64,000 bases of DNA from Neorhizobium populisoli (GCF_019430945.1 NZ_JAHYCB010000001.1:248001-312000); one strand, 5' to 3'. Numbered from the stretch's first letter, positions 21,660-30,930 are shown. Notes: generated by a model not told the origin, from the sequence alone. Translations and numbers: made by a program.

Positions 21660-22223
21660 TTAGACCTGCATGATTTCCTTTTCTTTGTCCGCAAGCAAGC
21701 GGTCGACTTCGGAAATCGTATCATCCGTCATCTTCTGCACTTTGTCCGATTGCGAGCGGCTCTCGTCCTGACCGATTACGCCGTCTTTTTCGGCTTTTTT
21801 CAGGCCGTCCATGGCGTCACGACGCACGTGGCGGGCGGCAACCTTGGCTTTTTCGGCATAATCATGCGCAACCTTGACCAGCGACTTGCGGCGCTCCTCG
21901 TTGAGCTCAGGCAGCGGGATGCGCAGGTTCTGGCCGTCCATGATCGGATTGAGGCCGAGATTCGATTCGCGAATGCCCGTATCGACGGCACGCACCATCG
22001 CCTTGTCCCAGACGGAAACCGACAGCATGCGCGGCTCGGGAACGGTGATGTTGGCAACCTGGTTCAGTGGTACGCGCGAACCATAGGCTTCGACCATGAC
22101 CGGGTCGAGGACGTTTGCAGAAGCGCGGCCGGTGCGCAGCGATGCAATGTCGCTCTTGAAGGCGGAGACAGCGCCTTCCATGCGGCGCTTGATGTCGTTG
22201 AGATCTGGTGCTTTGCTGCTCAT
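21660..22223 (-). CDS. frr: Ribosome recycling factor
   Basis: Splits post-termination ribosomes together with EF-G. The 187-residue protein has the typical RRF three-helix layout, with [14 protein letters not shown] near residue 30 and [17 protein letters not shown] near 105. It is 87 bp after pyrH on the same strand, in the widely conserved order rpsB-tsf-pyrH-frr. Confidence 0.96.
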   Translation of the reverse strand: MSSKAPDLNDIKRRMEGAVSAFKSDIASLRTGRASANVLDPVMVEAYGSRVPLNQVANITVPEPRMLSVSVWDKAMVRAVDTGIRESNLGLNPIMDGQNLRIPLPELNEERRKSLVKVAHDYAEKAKVAARHVRRDAMDGLKKAEKDGVIGQDESRSQSDKVQKMTDDTISEVDRLLADKEKEIMQV

Positions 22224-22310
22224 CGGAAAACTCCCGTATTGTTGTTCTTGCGATCGTGCTCGCGTTTCACTGCCATCGTAATCGCGTTTCGCTGCGATCC
22301 AGGTCGCGTC

Positions 22311-23033
22311 TCAATTGTCCGTTACGATGGTCTTGCGACCGCCGCCGGTCAAGATTTGCGCGAAACCGCCCTTCTCGTGGATCGAGAAAACGATGATCGG
22401 AATGGTGTTTTCGCGGGCGAGCGCAACGGCGGCCACGTCCATGACGGCAAGGCCTTTTTCCAGCACTTCGCTATGGGTGAGCGTGTCGAAACGGGTGGCG
22501 TTCGGTTCCTTCTTCGGGTCGGCGGAGTAGATGCCGTCCACCTGGGTGCCCTTGAAGATCGCCTCGGCGCCGATTTCGGCAGCGCGCAGTGCTGCAGCCG
22601 AATCGGTGGTGAAGAACGGATTGCCGGTGCCGCCAGCGAAGATCACCACCCTGCCCTGCGCCAGATGATGCAGCGCCTGGCGCTGCGAGAAGCTTTCGCA
22701 GATTTCCGGCATGGAGATGGCCGAGAGGACGACCGTATCGATGCTGAGCTTGCGCAACGAGGTCGCCAGCGCCAGTGCGTTGATGACGGTGCCGAGCATG
22801 CCCATATGGTCGCCGGTGACGCGGTCGCCGCCCTTGGAGGCCACTGCGACGCCGCGGAAAATGTTGCCGCCGCCGACGACCACGCCAACGTCAACGCCCA
22901 TGGAGCGCGCTTCGGCAATGTCGGAGGCGATCCGGTCAGCGACGGTGACGTCGATGCCGAAACCCTGGCTGCCCATCAGAGCTTCACCGGAGGCCTTGAG
23001 CAGAACGCGCTTGTAGAGAGGCTGAGGCGACAT
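22311..23033 (-). CDS. pyrH: Uridylate kinase (UMP kinase)
   Basis: Amino-acid-kinase-fold enzyme, 240 residues, that phosphorylates UMP to UDP. It has LLKASGEALMG at the N-terminus, the GGGNIFRG loop at about 55 and TGNPFFTTDSAAALRA near 138. A strong hairpin separates it from tsf (see 23088-23128). Confidence 0.96.
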   Translation of the reverse strand: MSPQPLYKRVLLKASGEALMGSQGFGIDVTVADRIASDIAEARSMGVDVGVVVGGGNIFRGVAVASKGGDRVTGDHMGMLGTVINALALATSLRKLSIDTVVLSAISMPEICESFSQRQALHHLAQGRVVIFAGGTGNPFFTTDSAAALRAAEIGAEAIFKGTQVDGIYSADPKKEPNATRFDTLTHSEVLEKGLAVMDVAAVALARENTIPIIVFSIHEKGGFAQILTGGGRKTIVTDN

Positions 23034-23087
23034 GGGAGCTCCTTGAATTCAATACGGCTTACGGACGCCAAACGGCTTGCGGATACA

Positions 23088-23128
23088 CGAAGGGCACCGG
23101 CTTGTCACCCGGTGCCCTTCGGCTTTTT
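23088..23128 (+). terminator. Strong hairpin with T tract, oriented against the flanking genes
   Basis: A perfect 13-bp stem, CGAAGGGCACCGG/CCGGTGCCCTTCG, with an 8-base loop, is followed on the plus strand by GCTTTTT. The flanking genes tsf and pyrH are both on the minus strand, where the hairpin has no 3' T tract. As an intrinsic terminator it faces the plus strand; for tsf-pyrH it would act as an RNA stability or attenuation element. Confidence 0.6.
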
Positions 23129-23244
23129 AATCGCTTTAGATGGCGACGCTCACCTTTTCCGTGGATTGGTGAACGGTCCATGCCCATCTCGTGCTGATGC
23201 CCCGAGGCCGAACATCCGGCCCCGGCGAGCGCATCGAGACGATA

Positions 23245-24171
23245 TCAGCCCTTGGCGACGGCTGCGACTTCAGCCGCAAAATCCGAAGCTTCCTTTTCGA
23301 CGCCGTCGCCGAGCAGGAGGCGGGCCATGCCGGTGACTTCGATATGAGCGCCGGCGAGCTTTTCAGCATCCTTGACGGCCTGACCAACGGTCACGTCCGG
23401 GTTGATGACGAAAGCCTGCGACAGAAGAGCGACTTCTTCGAAGAACTTGCGCATGCGGCCTTCGACCATCTTTTCGATGATGGCTTCCGGCTTGCCGGAT
23501 TCGCGCGACTGCTCGATGAAGACATTGCGTTCGCGTTCAGCGACAGCAGCATCGACTTCTTCCGAGCGGATGGCGAGCGGGTTCGTGGCGGCAATGTGCA
23601 TGGCGATCTGACGGCCGAGCGAGGTCAGGACTTCCTTGTCGCCGACCGACTTCAGGGCAACGAGAACGCCGAGCTTGCCGATGCCGTCGCCGGCAGCGTT
23701 ATGCACGTAGGTCGCGACAACGCCGTGCTCGACTTCGAGCTTGGCCGAACGACGCAGCGTCATGTTTTCGCCGATCGTGGCGATCGCGTCCTTGATGGTG
23801 TCGGCAACCGGCTTGCCGGAGGCCGGATAGGTCGCAGCAGCGATCGCATCGACGGTGCCGTCGGTGGAAAGAGCAACGTTTGCAATGCCGCGAACGAGGT
23901 CCTGGAAGGCATCGTTACGGGCAACGAAGTCGGTTTCGGAGTTGAGCTCGACGACGACAGCCTTGTGGCCGGCGCTGGCAATACCAACCAGACCTTCGGC
24001 AGCGGTACGGCCCGACTTCTTGTCGGCCTTGGAAATGCCCTTGGCGCGCAGCCAGTCGATAGCCGCTTCGATGTCGCCGTTGTTTTCGGCAAGCGCCTTC
24101 TTGCAGTCCATCATGCCTGCGCCAGACTTTTCGCGCAGTTCCTTCACCAGTGCAGCGGTGATCTCAGCCAT
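23245..24171 (-). CDS. tsf: Elongation factor Ts
   Basis: Guanine-nucleotide exchange factor for EF-Tu, 308 residues. The N-terminal UBA-like module shows [18 protein letters not shown] at about 10-28, followed by two EF-Ts dimerisation domains ([15 protein letters not shown] near 75). It sits between rpsB and pyrH as in most bacteria, with a 240-bp gap to rpsB that holds a hairpin. Confidence 0.97.
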   Translation of the reverse strand: MAEITAALVKELREKSGAGMMDCKKALAENNGDIEAAIDWLRAKGISKADKKSGRTAAEGLVGIASAGHKAVVVELNSETDFVARNDAFQDLVRGIANVALSTDGTVDAIAAATYPASGKPVADTIKDAIATIGENMTLRRSAKLEVEHGVVATYVHNAAGDGIGKLGVLVALKSVGDKEVLTSLGRQIAMHIAATNPLAIRSEEVDAAVAERERNVFIEQSRESGKPEAIIEKMVEGRMRKFFEEVALLSQAFVINPDVTVGQAVKDAEKLAGAHIEVTGMARLLLGDGVEKEASDFAAEVAAVAKG

Positions 24172-24335
24172 TGTCGTGCCTCTTGTCGGTTAGTTGCCTA
24201 CCGCCGGAAACGTCGGCAGACTCAAGGTTTTGGGAACGAATGTACCCGGAAATATGACATCGTGATGAAGATCACCACGTTGGCGACCACCTCGACAACG
24301 GCCGAAAGGCCAAGGAAGCGTATCGCCTTAAACGA

Positions 24336-24365
24336 CGAGGCCAGGGATGGGTATCTCTGGCCTCG
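24336..24365 (-). terminator. Hairpin between rpsB and tsf
   Basis: A 9-bp stem, CGAGGCCAG/CTGGCCTCG, with a 12-base loop, lies 46 bp after the rpsB stop. There is only a weak T-rich stretch after it on the minus strand, so it may be a leaky terminator or a processing site. Confidence 0.5.
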
Positions 24366-24411
24366 ATCGAATTTCCAGCAAAGAGGAGCGGATACCGCTC
24401 CCGGTTGCTTC

Positions 24412-25191
24412 TTAGGCTTGGGCTTCTGCTTCAGCTTCGCCTTCGAGCGCCGGCTCGACCGGAGCTTCAGCCATGCCGCCGAGATCGCGACCCGAAGCGC
24501 CCTGCTGGCGAGCGATGCCGTCGATGGCGGCGCGAGCGATCAGGTCGGTGTAGAGAGCGATGGCGCGCGAAGCGTCGTCGTTACCCGGGATCGGGTAGTC
24601 GATGAGGTCCGGATCGCAGTTCGAGTCGATGATGGCGACGACCGGGATGCCCAGGCGCTTCGCTTCGTCGATAGCGATCTTTTCCTTGTTGGTGTCGATG
24701 ATGAACATCAGGTCCGGAGTGCCGCCCATGTCGCGGATACCGCCGAGAGCCTTGTCCAGCTTCTCGCGTTCGCGCTCGAGGTTCAGGCGCTCCTTCTTGG
24801 AGTAACCGGACTGTTCCGAGTTCAGGATCTCGTCGAGCTTGCGCAGACGGGCGATCGAGTTCGAAATGGTCTTCCAGTTGGTCATCATGCCGCCGAGCCA
24901 GCGGGAGTTGACATAGTACTGGGCAGAACGCTTGGCCGAGTCAGCGATCAACTCGGAAGCCTGACGCTTGGTGCCGACGAAGAGAACGCGGCCGCCACGG
25001 GCGACGGTGTCGGACACGACCTGCAGGGCGCGCGACAGCATCGGAACGGTCTGAGCCAGGTCGATGATGTGGATGTTGTTACGATCGCCGAAGATGTACG
25101 GCTTCATCTTCGGGTTCCAGCGGTGAGTCTGGTGGCCGAAGTGAACGCCTGCTTCGAGAAGCTGGCGCATAGAGAAATCGGGCAATGCCAT
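24412..25191 (-). CDS. rpsB: 30S ribosomal protein S2
   Basis: Small-subunit protein, 259 residues. The N-terminal signature includes [16 protein letters not shown] (about 12-27), then NNIHIIDL and [10 protein letters not shown] near 65. The C-terminus has an extra acidic/Ala-rich tail of about 30 residues, as is common in alphaproteobacteria. It heads the rpsB-tsf-pyrH-frr series. Confidence 0.97.
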   Translation of the reverse strand: MALPDFSMRQLLEAGVHFGHQTHRWNPKMKPYIFGDRNNIHIIDLAQTVPMLSRALQVVSDTVARGGRVLFVGTKRQASELIADSAKRSAQYYVNSRWLGGMMTNWKTISNSIARLRKLDEILNSEQSGYSKKERLNLEREREKLDKALGGIRDMGGTPDLMFIIDTNKEKIAIDEAKRLGIPVVAIIDSNCDPDLIDYPIPGNDDASRAIALYTDLIARAAIDGIARQQGASGRDLGGMAEAPVEPALEGEAEAEAQA

Positions 25192-25315
25192 GCCTTGTTA
25201 TCCTTTTCCGGTTGAACCTCCGCAAGGCGAACAGCATCTTCTTCGAAGATGCCACCGGGCGGAAAAGCCGGATTTCTCCCGGACGATCCCATGCCTTACG
25301 TGTGGAATGCCGGTG

Positions 25316-25344
25316 CCCATACAGGCGATCTGGCACAATTGCAA
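25316..25344 (-). promoter_or_regulatory. Possible sigma-70 promoter for rpsB
   Basis: On the minus strand TTGCAA (25339-25344), a 17-bp spacer and TATGGG (25316-25321) lie 125-153 bp upstream of rpsB. This is a match by eye only. Confidence 0.35.
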
Positions 25345-25393
25345 GCGCAGTCTGAAAAATCCGACATGCTTCTCCAGAGGCGCGCACCGTTGC

Positions 25394-26293
25394 TCAGCGC
25401 GCCAAAGCATCACGCGGGAAACCGGAGGCGAGGCTATCGATGAATTTTCGCACCGCGAGCGGAAGGCCCTTCCTCGTGGTGAAGACGAGATGGACGACGC
25501 CCGTCACGCCCCGCCAGGCCGGTAGAACTCGCACGAGCGTGCCCGCCGCGATCGCGTCGCGGCAGGAGTGATCCGGCAGAAGCGCAACACCGAGGCCTGC
25601 GATCGCCGCCGTCCGCACGATCCCGAAGTCGGCGCAGCCCATTCGTGGAAGATGACGAAGGGTATGCCGCCGGCCGTCATCGGTTTCGAGATGCCAGTCG
25701 ATCTCGTTCGCATCGTCGCTTGTCGCCAGAATCGGCAGATCGGACAATTGTCCGATATCGGCAATCCGGCTTGCCAGCTGCGGGCTTGCGACCAGGATGC
25801 GGACGGAATGCCCGAGCGAACGCATCGTCAGGGACGCATCGCTGTCCAGTGACGAACGAACGCGCAGCGCCACGTCGATCCGCTCCTCGATGAGATCCAC
25901 CGCACGATCCAGCGCCACGATCTGCAGGCGGACTTTCGGATACATCTCCAGGAATTTGGTCACGAGGCCGGAAATCGGTTCCACCATGCCCGTCGGACAG
26001 CTGATGCGGATGACGCCATGCGGCTCCGACTGCGCTTCGGCCACCAATGTCTCGGCTCGCTCCGCTTCGGTGATCATCGCCTTGCACCGTTCGTAGAAAG
26101 ACTGGCCGATATCGGTCACCCGGAAGCGGCGGCTCGATCGCTCGATCAGCCGGACGCCGAGCCGGGCTTCGAGGCCCGCGATCCGCCGGCTCAGTTTCGA
26201 TTTCGGCTCCCTCAAGACACGGCCGGCGGCCGCAAAGCCGCCATGCGTGACCACTTCGGCGAAATAGACCATGTCGTTGAGATCGGCACGCAT
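25394..26293 (-). CDS. LysR-family transcriptional regulator
   Basis: A 299-residue LTTR. The winged helix-turn-helix spans about 1-60 (LNDMVYFAEVVTHGGFAAAG, then LSRRIAGLE), followed by a periplasmic-binding-like effector domain. It starts at one of two adjacent ATGs (26296 or 26293), and GGAG lies 7 bases before the second. It is divergent from an SDR gene across a 112-bp region holding a 14-bp direct repeat, so it probably controls the SDR/SnoaL genes and itself. Confidence 0.9.
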   Translation of the reverse strand: MRADLNDMVYFAEVVTHGGFAAAGRVLREPKSKLSRRIAGLEARLGVRLIERSSRRFRVTDIGQSFYERCKAMITEAERAETLVAEAQSEPHGVIRISCPTGMVEPISGLVTKFLEMYPKVRLQIVALDRAVDLIEERIDVALRVRSSLDSDASLTMRSLGHSVRILVASPQLASRIADIGQLSDLPILATSDDANEIDWHLETDDGRRHTLRHLPRMGCADFGIVRTAAIAGLGVALLPDHSCRDAIAAGTLVRVLPAWRGVTGVVHLVFTTRKGLPLAVRKFIDSLASGFPRDALAR

Positions 26294-26302
26294 CATCGTT
26301 CT
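26289..26302. repeat. 14-bp direct repeat, copy 1 (LysR start region)
   Basis: CGCATCATCGTTCT. The same 14 bases occur at 26340-26353, 51 bp away, in the same orientation. This copy covers the start codon of the LysR gene. The pair could be binding sites for the regulator. Confidence 0.5.
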
Positions 26303-26339
26303 CCATTTGGAACGCTGGTTATCATTTTTGCTGACTATT

Positions 26340-26353
26340 CGCATCATCGTTCT
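26340..26353. repeat. 14-bp direct repeat, copy 2 (LysR-SDR intergenic)
   Basis: Second copy of CGCATCATCGTTCT, 52 bp upstream of the SDR start. The spacing of 51 bp between copies is close to five helical turns. Confidence 0.5.
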
Positions 26354-26405
26354 GAAAATATCTTTCTTCGCATCGGCAACGAAGCCGAAGCAAAGGAAAA
26401 TTTCG

Positions 26406-27158
26406 ATGACAAAGATGTTTGAAAACAAGGTCGTGGTGGTCACCGGCGGCACCAGCGGCATCGGCCTCGCCACCGCCAAGGCTTTTTCGGCAGAAGGTGC
26501 ATCGGTCTTCATCACCGGCCGCCGCAAGGACGCTCTCGATGCCGCCGTGAAGAAGATCGGCGGGCAGATCACCGGTGTACAGGGCGACATGAGCCGGCTT
26601 GCCGATATCGACCGTCTCTATGACGCGGTTCAGCAGAAGCATGGCCATATCGACGTGGTGTTCGCCAATGCCGGGGGCGGCGAATTCGCGGCGCTCGGCG
26701 CAATCACCGAGGAACACTACCAGCGCACCTTCGACACGAATGTAAAGGGCGTGCTGTTCACCGTGCAAAAGGCTCTGCCCCTGCTGCGGGACGGCGGCTC
26801 GATCGTGCTGACATCCTCCATCACCAGCGTTTCCGGCACGCCGGCGCTCAGCGTCTACTCGGCGACCAAAGCCGCCGTGCGCAATTTCGCCAGGAACTGG
26901 ATCCTCGACCTGAAGGACCGCCGTATCCGCGTCAATGCCGTCAGCCCCGGCGTGACCGAGACGGCCGGCCTCAACGAACTTTTCGGCGGTGGCGATCAGG
27001 CGGAAGGCACGAAGGACTATCTCGCCGGCCTGATCCCGGCAGGACGGATCGGCCAGCCGGAGGAGATCGCCAAGGCGGTCCTGTTCCTGGCATCCGACGC
27101 AGCAAGCTTCATCAACGGCGTCGAACTGTTCGTCGACGGCGGCCAGGTTCAGATCTGA
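26406..27158 (+). CDS. Short-chain dehydrogenase/reductase
   Basis: Classical SDR of 250 residues. The NAD(P)-binding motif TGGTSGIG lies at about 13-20, NAGGG near 88, the catalytic Ser is in SSITSVSG (about 138), and Tyr/Lys are in YSATK (about 152-156). The start at 26406 gives the normal length; the reading frame extends upstream without a good SD. Substrate unknown. It is followed 26 bp later by a SnoaL-like gene and is divergent from the LysR gene. Confidence 0.9.
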   Translation: MTKMFENKVVVVTGGTSGIGLATAKAFSAEGASVFITGRRKDALDAAVKKIGGQITGVQGDMSRLADIDRLYDAVQQKHGHIDVVFANAGGGEFAALGAITEEHYQRTFDTNVKGVLFTVQKALPLLRDGGSIVLTSSITSVSGTPALSVYSATKAAVRNFARNWILDLKDRRIRVNAVSPGVTETAGLNELFGGGDQAEGTKDYLAGLIPAGRIGQPEEIAKAVLFLASDAASFINGVELFVDGGQVQI

Positions 27159-27184
27159 TTTCACCCAACTTCCGGAGAACGACC

Positions 27185-27559
27185 ATGTCCCAGAACATCA
27201 CCACCCTGCTGACCCGCAACCTGCATGACGTCTTCGGCGAAGGCGACGATGCCCGCCGCCGGGCGACGATCGACGAGATTTTTGCCGAGGATGCGGTCTT
27301 CTATGAACCGCACGGCGTCTATCGCGGGCGTGACGAGATCGACCGCATCGCAGCGACCATCCGGGCCAGCCATCCCGAATTCCGCTACACTGCCACGCGC
27401 CCGGCAGAAGCGCTGCAAGATCATGTCGGACGCATCCAGTGGGTGTCCGGCAAGCCAGGCGAACCGCCCGTCTATGCGGGAACCGATATCGCCGTCGTCC
27501 GCGACGGAAAGATCGCCGAGATCTATCTCTTCTTCGATATCGTCGATCCGACACACTGA
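27185..27559 (+). CDS. SnoaL/NTF2-like domain protein
   Basis: A 124-residue protein with the compact cone-shaped NTF2-like fold expected from its pattern: an N-terminal helix, FAEDAVFYEPHGVYRGRDEI, then strands ending in GTDIAVVRDGKIAEIYLFFD. Such proteins are small enzymes or binding proteins acting on hydrophobic metabolites. GGAG lies 7 bases before the ATG. It is probably in one operon with the SDR. Confidence 0.8.
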   Translation: MSQNITTLLTRNLHDVFGEGDDARRRATIDEIFAEDAVFYEPHGVYRGRDEIDRIAATIRASHPEFRYTATRPAEALQDHVGRIQWVSGKPGEPPVYAGTDIAVVRDGKIAEIYLFFDIVDPTH

Positions 27560-27613
27560 TTTCGGCAATGTGCGGGCGGGGAGCAGTTCGCCTCCCCGCT
27601 GCAACTGTCGTGG

Positions 27614-28720
27614 CTATTTCGCCAGAAGATCGAGCAGCGGCAACATGGTGCCGGCATCCGGCATCGGCAGGACCGCGTCGATATCGGCGGGCAGCATGCC
27701 GGCGATCGCACTATCGAGGTTGCCGGTCGGGGTGCCGAGCGGGCCGCGAAAACCATGCTTCTCCCAGGCGAGCTGCTGCAGCGCCGACGTCGTCAGGGCG
27801 TCCATCAGGCGGTGCGACTGTTCGTCGATGACGATCAGCGGATGGGCGGAATAGACGGTCGGGCGCGGGTAGAGCATGACCGGCTTGGCGCCCGAACCCG
27901 ACATGATGCGGTCCCAGCGGGCGCGATCGGCCAGTATCCATTCCACAAGCTGGTTCTCGTAACCGACGATCATCGGCTCGCCGCCTATGCCGCCGGCGAG
28001 ATATTGCTCGAACAGCTTTCCGGACGACGGCGACTTGAAGCCCATATTGCGGAAAATCGCCTGCGCCTTCGGTCCGAACTGCGCCAGCGCTTCCGACGTG
28101 GCGAGATTGCCGCTCAGGAGGCTCAATACGAGCCCGGCGAACATGAAGCCGGAGTTCGAGCGGTTCGGGTCGGTTGAGACGATGCGCGAGCGGCCGTAGA
28201 GCATGTTGACGCCGAGCTTCGACCAATCGGTGCCGGCGACGATCGCTTCGAGCAGAGCCTTGAGGTCGAGCTGGTAGTGCCCTGCCCCGGTCCTGGTCAC
28301 CAGACCCACCTGCATCAGCCCATCCGCCACCGGCTGCCAGGAATAGATGACGATCGGCGTGTTGAGCACGACGCGGTCATCGCGGATCCGCACACCGTTC
28401 TGGCGGGCGATATCGACCATGATTGACGAGGACGGCCACAGGAATTGTGGTTTCTGGGACAGAAGCGCCTGTTCGCGGACCATTTCGACCGAACCTGCGA
28501 CCCGGCTCTGGATCGTCAGGCCGCGGCTGCCGAGAGCGCGGACGACATCCGGATCGGCGAGGAAAGCTTCCTTTTCACCGCCGATGAAGCCGAACAGGTT
28601 CAGGCGGTTGCCGAGCAGGCCCTGTAGTTCCGGCCGGTCCTTGACCGCCAGATAACCACCGGTGCCCACAGCACCGGTCGCCAGCAATCCCACTCCAAAG
28701 GCACGTCTGGAAATCGCCAT
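27614..28720 (-). CDS. Tat-type periplasmic solute-binding-domain protein (telA operon)
   Basis: A 368-residue protein with a twin-arginine-like N-terminus (SRRAFG at residues 4-9, then a Gly/Ala-rich hydrophobic stretch). No clear AxA cleavage site follows, so it may stay membrane-anchored. The rest resembles a type-2 periplasmic binding fold. It shares several landmarks in the same order with the SBP part of the VWA lipoprotein upstream: WPSSSIMVD versus WPASSVWVD, SNSG, and YPRPTVYSAHP versus YPADGVAIADSP. Its ATG overlaps the stop of the XpaC-like gene by one base. No permease or ATPase gene is near, so transport is unlikely to be its role. Confidence 0.8.
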   Translation of the reverse strand: MAISRRAFGVGLLATGAVGTGGYLAVKDRPELQGLLGNRLNLFGFIGGEKEAFLADPDVVRALGSRGLTIQSRVAGSVEMVREQALLSQKPQFLWPSSSIMVDIARQNGVRIRDDRVVLNTPIVIYSWQPVADGLMQVGLVTRTGAGHYQLDLKALLEAIVAGTDWSKLGVNMLYGRSRIVSTDPNRSNSGFMFAGLVLSLLSGNLATSEALAQFGPKAQAIFRNMGFKSPSSGKLFEQYLAGGIGGEPMIVGYENQLVEWILADRARWDRIMSGSGAKPVMLYPRPTVYSAHPLIVIDEQSHRLMDALTTSALQQLAWEKHGFRGPLGTPTGNLDSAIAGMLPADIDAVLPMPDAGTMLPLLDLLAK

Positions 28721-29337
28721 CAGCGTTGAAGATCCTCTTTGAGCGATGCCTGGATGAGGCGCAGATCGGTATTGAGACTGTCGAGCTGGTCGTCGACCAG
28801 GCTGTCGGCATAATGCACGAAGGCGTCTTCGAGCTTTACCAGCACGCCGCCGACATCCGCCAGCTGCTTGCTGTCGGGAGCGCGCTTGGCCTCAACCATG
28901 GCGTAACCTTCGGCGACTTCCGCCGCGCGTGGCAGGTAGTAGCTCAGGAAACGGCGCACCGCCCCTGCACTTTCAGGATTGGCCTCGACCTTGGCAAACA
29001 CGTCGGCGGTGATTTCGGCAAGGTGGCGGACGCGCTTGGCGGTCGCCTTGTCGGTTATGCGTTCGGAAGCGGATTCCAGGCGTTCGGCGGCGGGCACGGC
29101 GCTCGCCATCAGTTCGCGTACGAATTCCAGCCGGCCGCGGCCGATCGTCTTTTCATCCAGCCCTTCGAACATGCGGCGCGGCGCCAGCATGAAGACCAAG
29201 CCGGCAAACACGAAGACGCCGATGCCGGCAGCTATCAGGATCGGCATCATCATCACGAAAGTCAGGACGGGAATGACCACCGCGGCGGCAAGGCCCGCCA
29301 CGATCCAGTTCCAGTCATTGCCGAACAGTTTGCGCAT
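28720..29337 (-). CDS. XpaC-like membrane protein (5-bromo-4-chloroindolyl phosphate hydrolysis family)
   Basis: A 205-residue protein with two adjacent membrane segments (about residues 10-55: VAGLAAAVVIPVLTF and GIGVFVFAGLVFML) followed by a helical, probably coiled-coil cytosolic domain (ERLESASERITDK to the C-terminus). XpaC proteins are often encoded next to telA in Firmicutes, but their true biochemical role is not settled despite the family name. It is third in a four-gene operon, 17 bp after the VWA gene and overlapping the next gene by one base. Confidence 0.8.
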   Translation of the reverse strand: MRKLFGNDWNWIVAGLAAAVVIPVLTFVMMMPILIAAGIGVFVFAGLVFMLAPRRMFEGLDEKTIGRGRLEFVRELMASAVPAAERLESASERITDKATAKRVRHLAEITADVFAKVEANPESAGAVRRFLSYYLPRAAEVAEGYAMVEAKRAPDSKQLADVGGVLVKLEDAFVHYADSLVDDQLDSLNTDLRLIQASLKEDLQR

Positions 29338-29354
29338 TCAGTTACAACCGCGCC

Positions 29355-30923
29355 TCAATTGTAGCCACGGACGGTGCGGAACGCCGCCGCCAGATCCGAA
29401 CCGCCGTTAAAGACGCGCGCCGAGGTTGCTTCTGCCAGCCCGTCGAGCTGCGTCTTGTCGGCGTCACCGAACGTGATGCCGAAGATCGGCACGCGCAGTC
29501 TGGACGCGTTGAGGCGGTTGAGGAAGAGCGCGCTCCTGTCGTCCGAGCGGCCGTCCGTCATGATGACGATGGCCGGCAGGTAGTTTCCGACATTCGGCGT
29601 GCGGGCGATCCGCTGCATGGCGAGGTCGGCGCAGGCATACATATCGGTTCCGCCGTTCGGCTGTTCGCCCAGCACGCTGTTCAGCAGGCCTTCCTGCTCC
29701 AGCGGATCGCCGCTCGCTTCGCGTGGCTGGCGGGTCGAGCCGTCGAAAGGAATGACGAGAATGCGGTCGGCGGGCGACCATTGCACGAGAACGCGGCTTG
29801 ATTCCTCCGGCGTCAGCAGGAAACGCATGGCCTGTTTCAGCTGGTCGACCCCGGCGCCAGACATGGAGCCGGAAAAATCGAGGCAAAGCGCCGTCAGCGA
29901 GGGTTTGCGGAGTGCCGCCTGATAGAGCGTCAGCGCTTCGCGGATCACCTGCGGCTCCGGCATGCGGATCGCGGTGACAAGCTTTTTCGGATCGAAATTC
30001 CAGAGCGGCTCGGTCGGTGCGGCGACATCCGTCAGCGGAATGCGGCGGCCGGTGGCGGCGATGCGCTTCTGGATATCCGGCGTCTTCAGAAACGCCAGCA
30101 GGTCGTTGAAGAAGGTCTGCACCTCGGCGCCGCGGCCGTGATCGACGAAGCCGAGCGGCGAATCGGCGATCGCCACGCCGTCGGCCGGATAGATGGCGTA
30201 AAGCGGCTCTTGGCTCATGCCGGAAAGCTTGTCGTTGGTTTCCTTCAGCACTGCCTCGTAGTTCCACATGGCATCGAAGAGCGTGCCACGCTTGGCGGAA
30301 TCGACGAAGAGATCGGCCAGCCAGCCGGACGAGCCGGACGAGCGTTCGACGCCCGAAAGCAGCGCCTTCACCGTATTCTGGACATTGGCGTCCTTGAGAT
30401 CGCCTGGCTCGATGACCGGCTTGTTGCCGAGCGCGCTCGACAGCATGGCGAGATAAGCGGACGCGCCGGAATTCGACTGCGTCGCCGAGGTCATCAGGAA
30501 TTTCAGCTTGCCGGCCTGCACCGCCGCCAGAATATCCTTCATGAAGACCGGCTTGCCGACCCAGCCGAGCGCCTCGGCCTTCGATTTGCGCACGCCGAGA
30601 ATGACCGGGGTCTGGGCGATCGAGGTGAGATTTTTTACCCGCCTTTTGGTGTCGAACATGTCGACCCAGACGCTGGACGCCGGCCAGACGGCATCCTGCT
30701 CGACGCCATTGTCGCTCTGCAGCGCCAGGCCGATATCCAGCGTGCCCTCGTATTTGAAGGTGCAGGTGGCATTCTTCGACTTGCAGAATTCCTCGACGAT
30801 CGGCTGGATGACCGTGTTTTCGGAACCAGAAACGAACGAAAAATCCGGCCCCTTGCCGAAATTGCAGCCGGCAAGGGAGAGGAGCGCAGCAAGGCCGAGC
30901 GCGAAGGTGGCGATCCGTTTCAT
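29355..30923 (-). CDS. Lipoprotein fusing a solute-binding domain to a VWA domain
   Basis: A 522-residue exported protein. The signal peptide ends in a lipobox (LSLAGC, Cys at about 20). Residues about 25-330 form a periplasmic-binding-like domain, homologous by eye to the Tat-type protein of the same operon. Residues about 335-515 form a von Willebrand A domain with a MIDAS motif DFSGSMS, a conserved GGTDMY (Thr ligand) and an IVIMTDGRSD strand. A MIDAS implies Mg-dependent protein binding at the periplasmic face. It starts 7 bp after the telA stop. Confidence 0.85.
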   Translation of the reverse strand: MKRIATFALGLAALLSLAGCNFGKGPDFSFVSGSENTVIQPIVEEFCKSKNATCTFKYEGTLDIGLALQSDNGVEQDAVWPASSVWVDMFDTKRRVKNLTSIAQTPVILGVRKSKAEALGWVGKPVFMKDILAAVQAGKLKFLMTSATQSNSGASAYLAMLSSALGNKPVIEPGDLKDANVQNTVKALLSGVERSSGSSGWLADLFVDSAKRGTLFDAMWNYEAVLKETNDKLSGMSQEPLYAIYPADGVAIADSPLGFVDHGRGAEVQTFFNDLLAFLKTPDIQKRIAATGRRIPLTDVAAPTEPLWNFDPKKLVTAIRMPEPQVIREALTLYQAALRKPSLTALCLDFSGSMSGAGVDQLKQAMRFLLTPEESSRVLVQWSPADRILVIPFDGSTRQPREASGDPLEQEGLLNSVLGEQPNGGTDMYACADLAMQRIARTPNVGNYLPAIVIMTDGRSDDRSALFLNRLNASRLRVPIFGITFGDADKTQLDGLAEATSARVFNGGSDLAAAFRTVRGYN

Positions 30924-30930
30924 CGGCGCA

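Noticed and set aside
21582..23336. A 584-residue plus-strand open frame across frr, pyrH and tsf
   Set aside because: It is antisense to three essential conserved genes and has no motif, so it is a GC-driven shadow.
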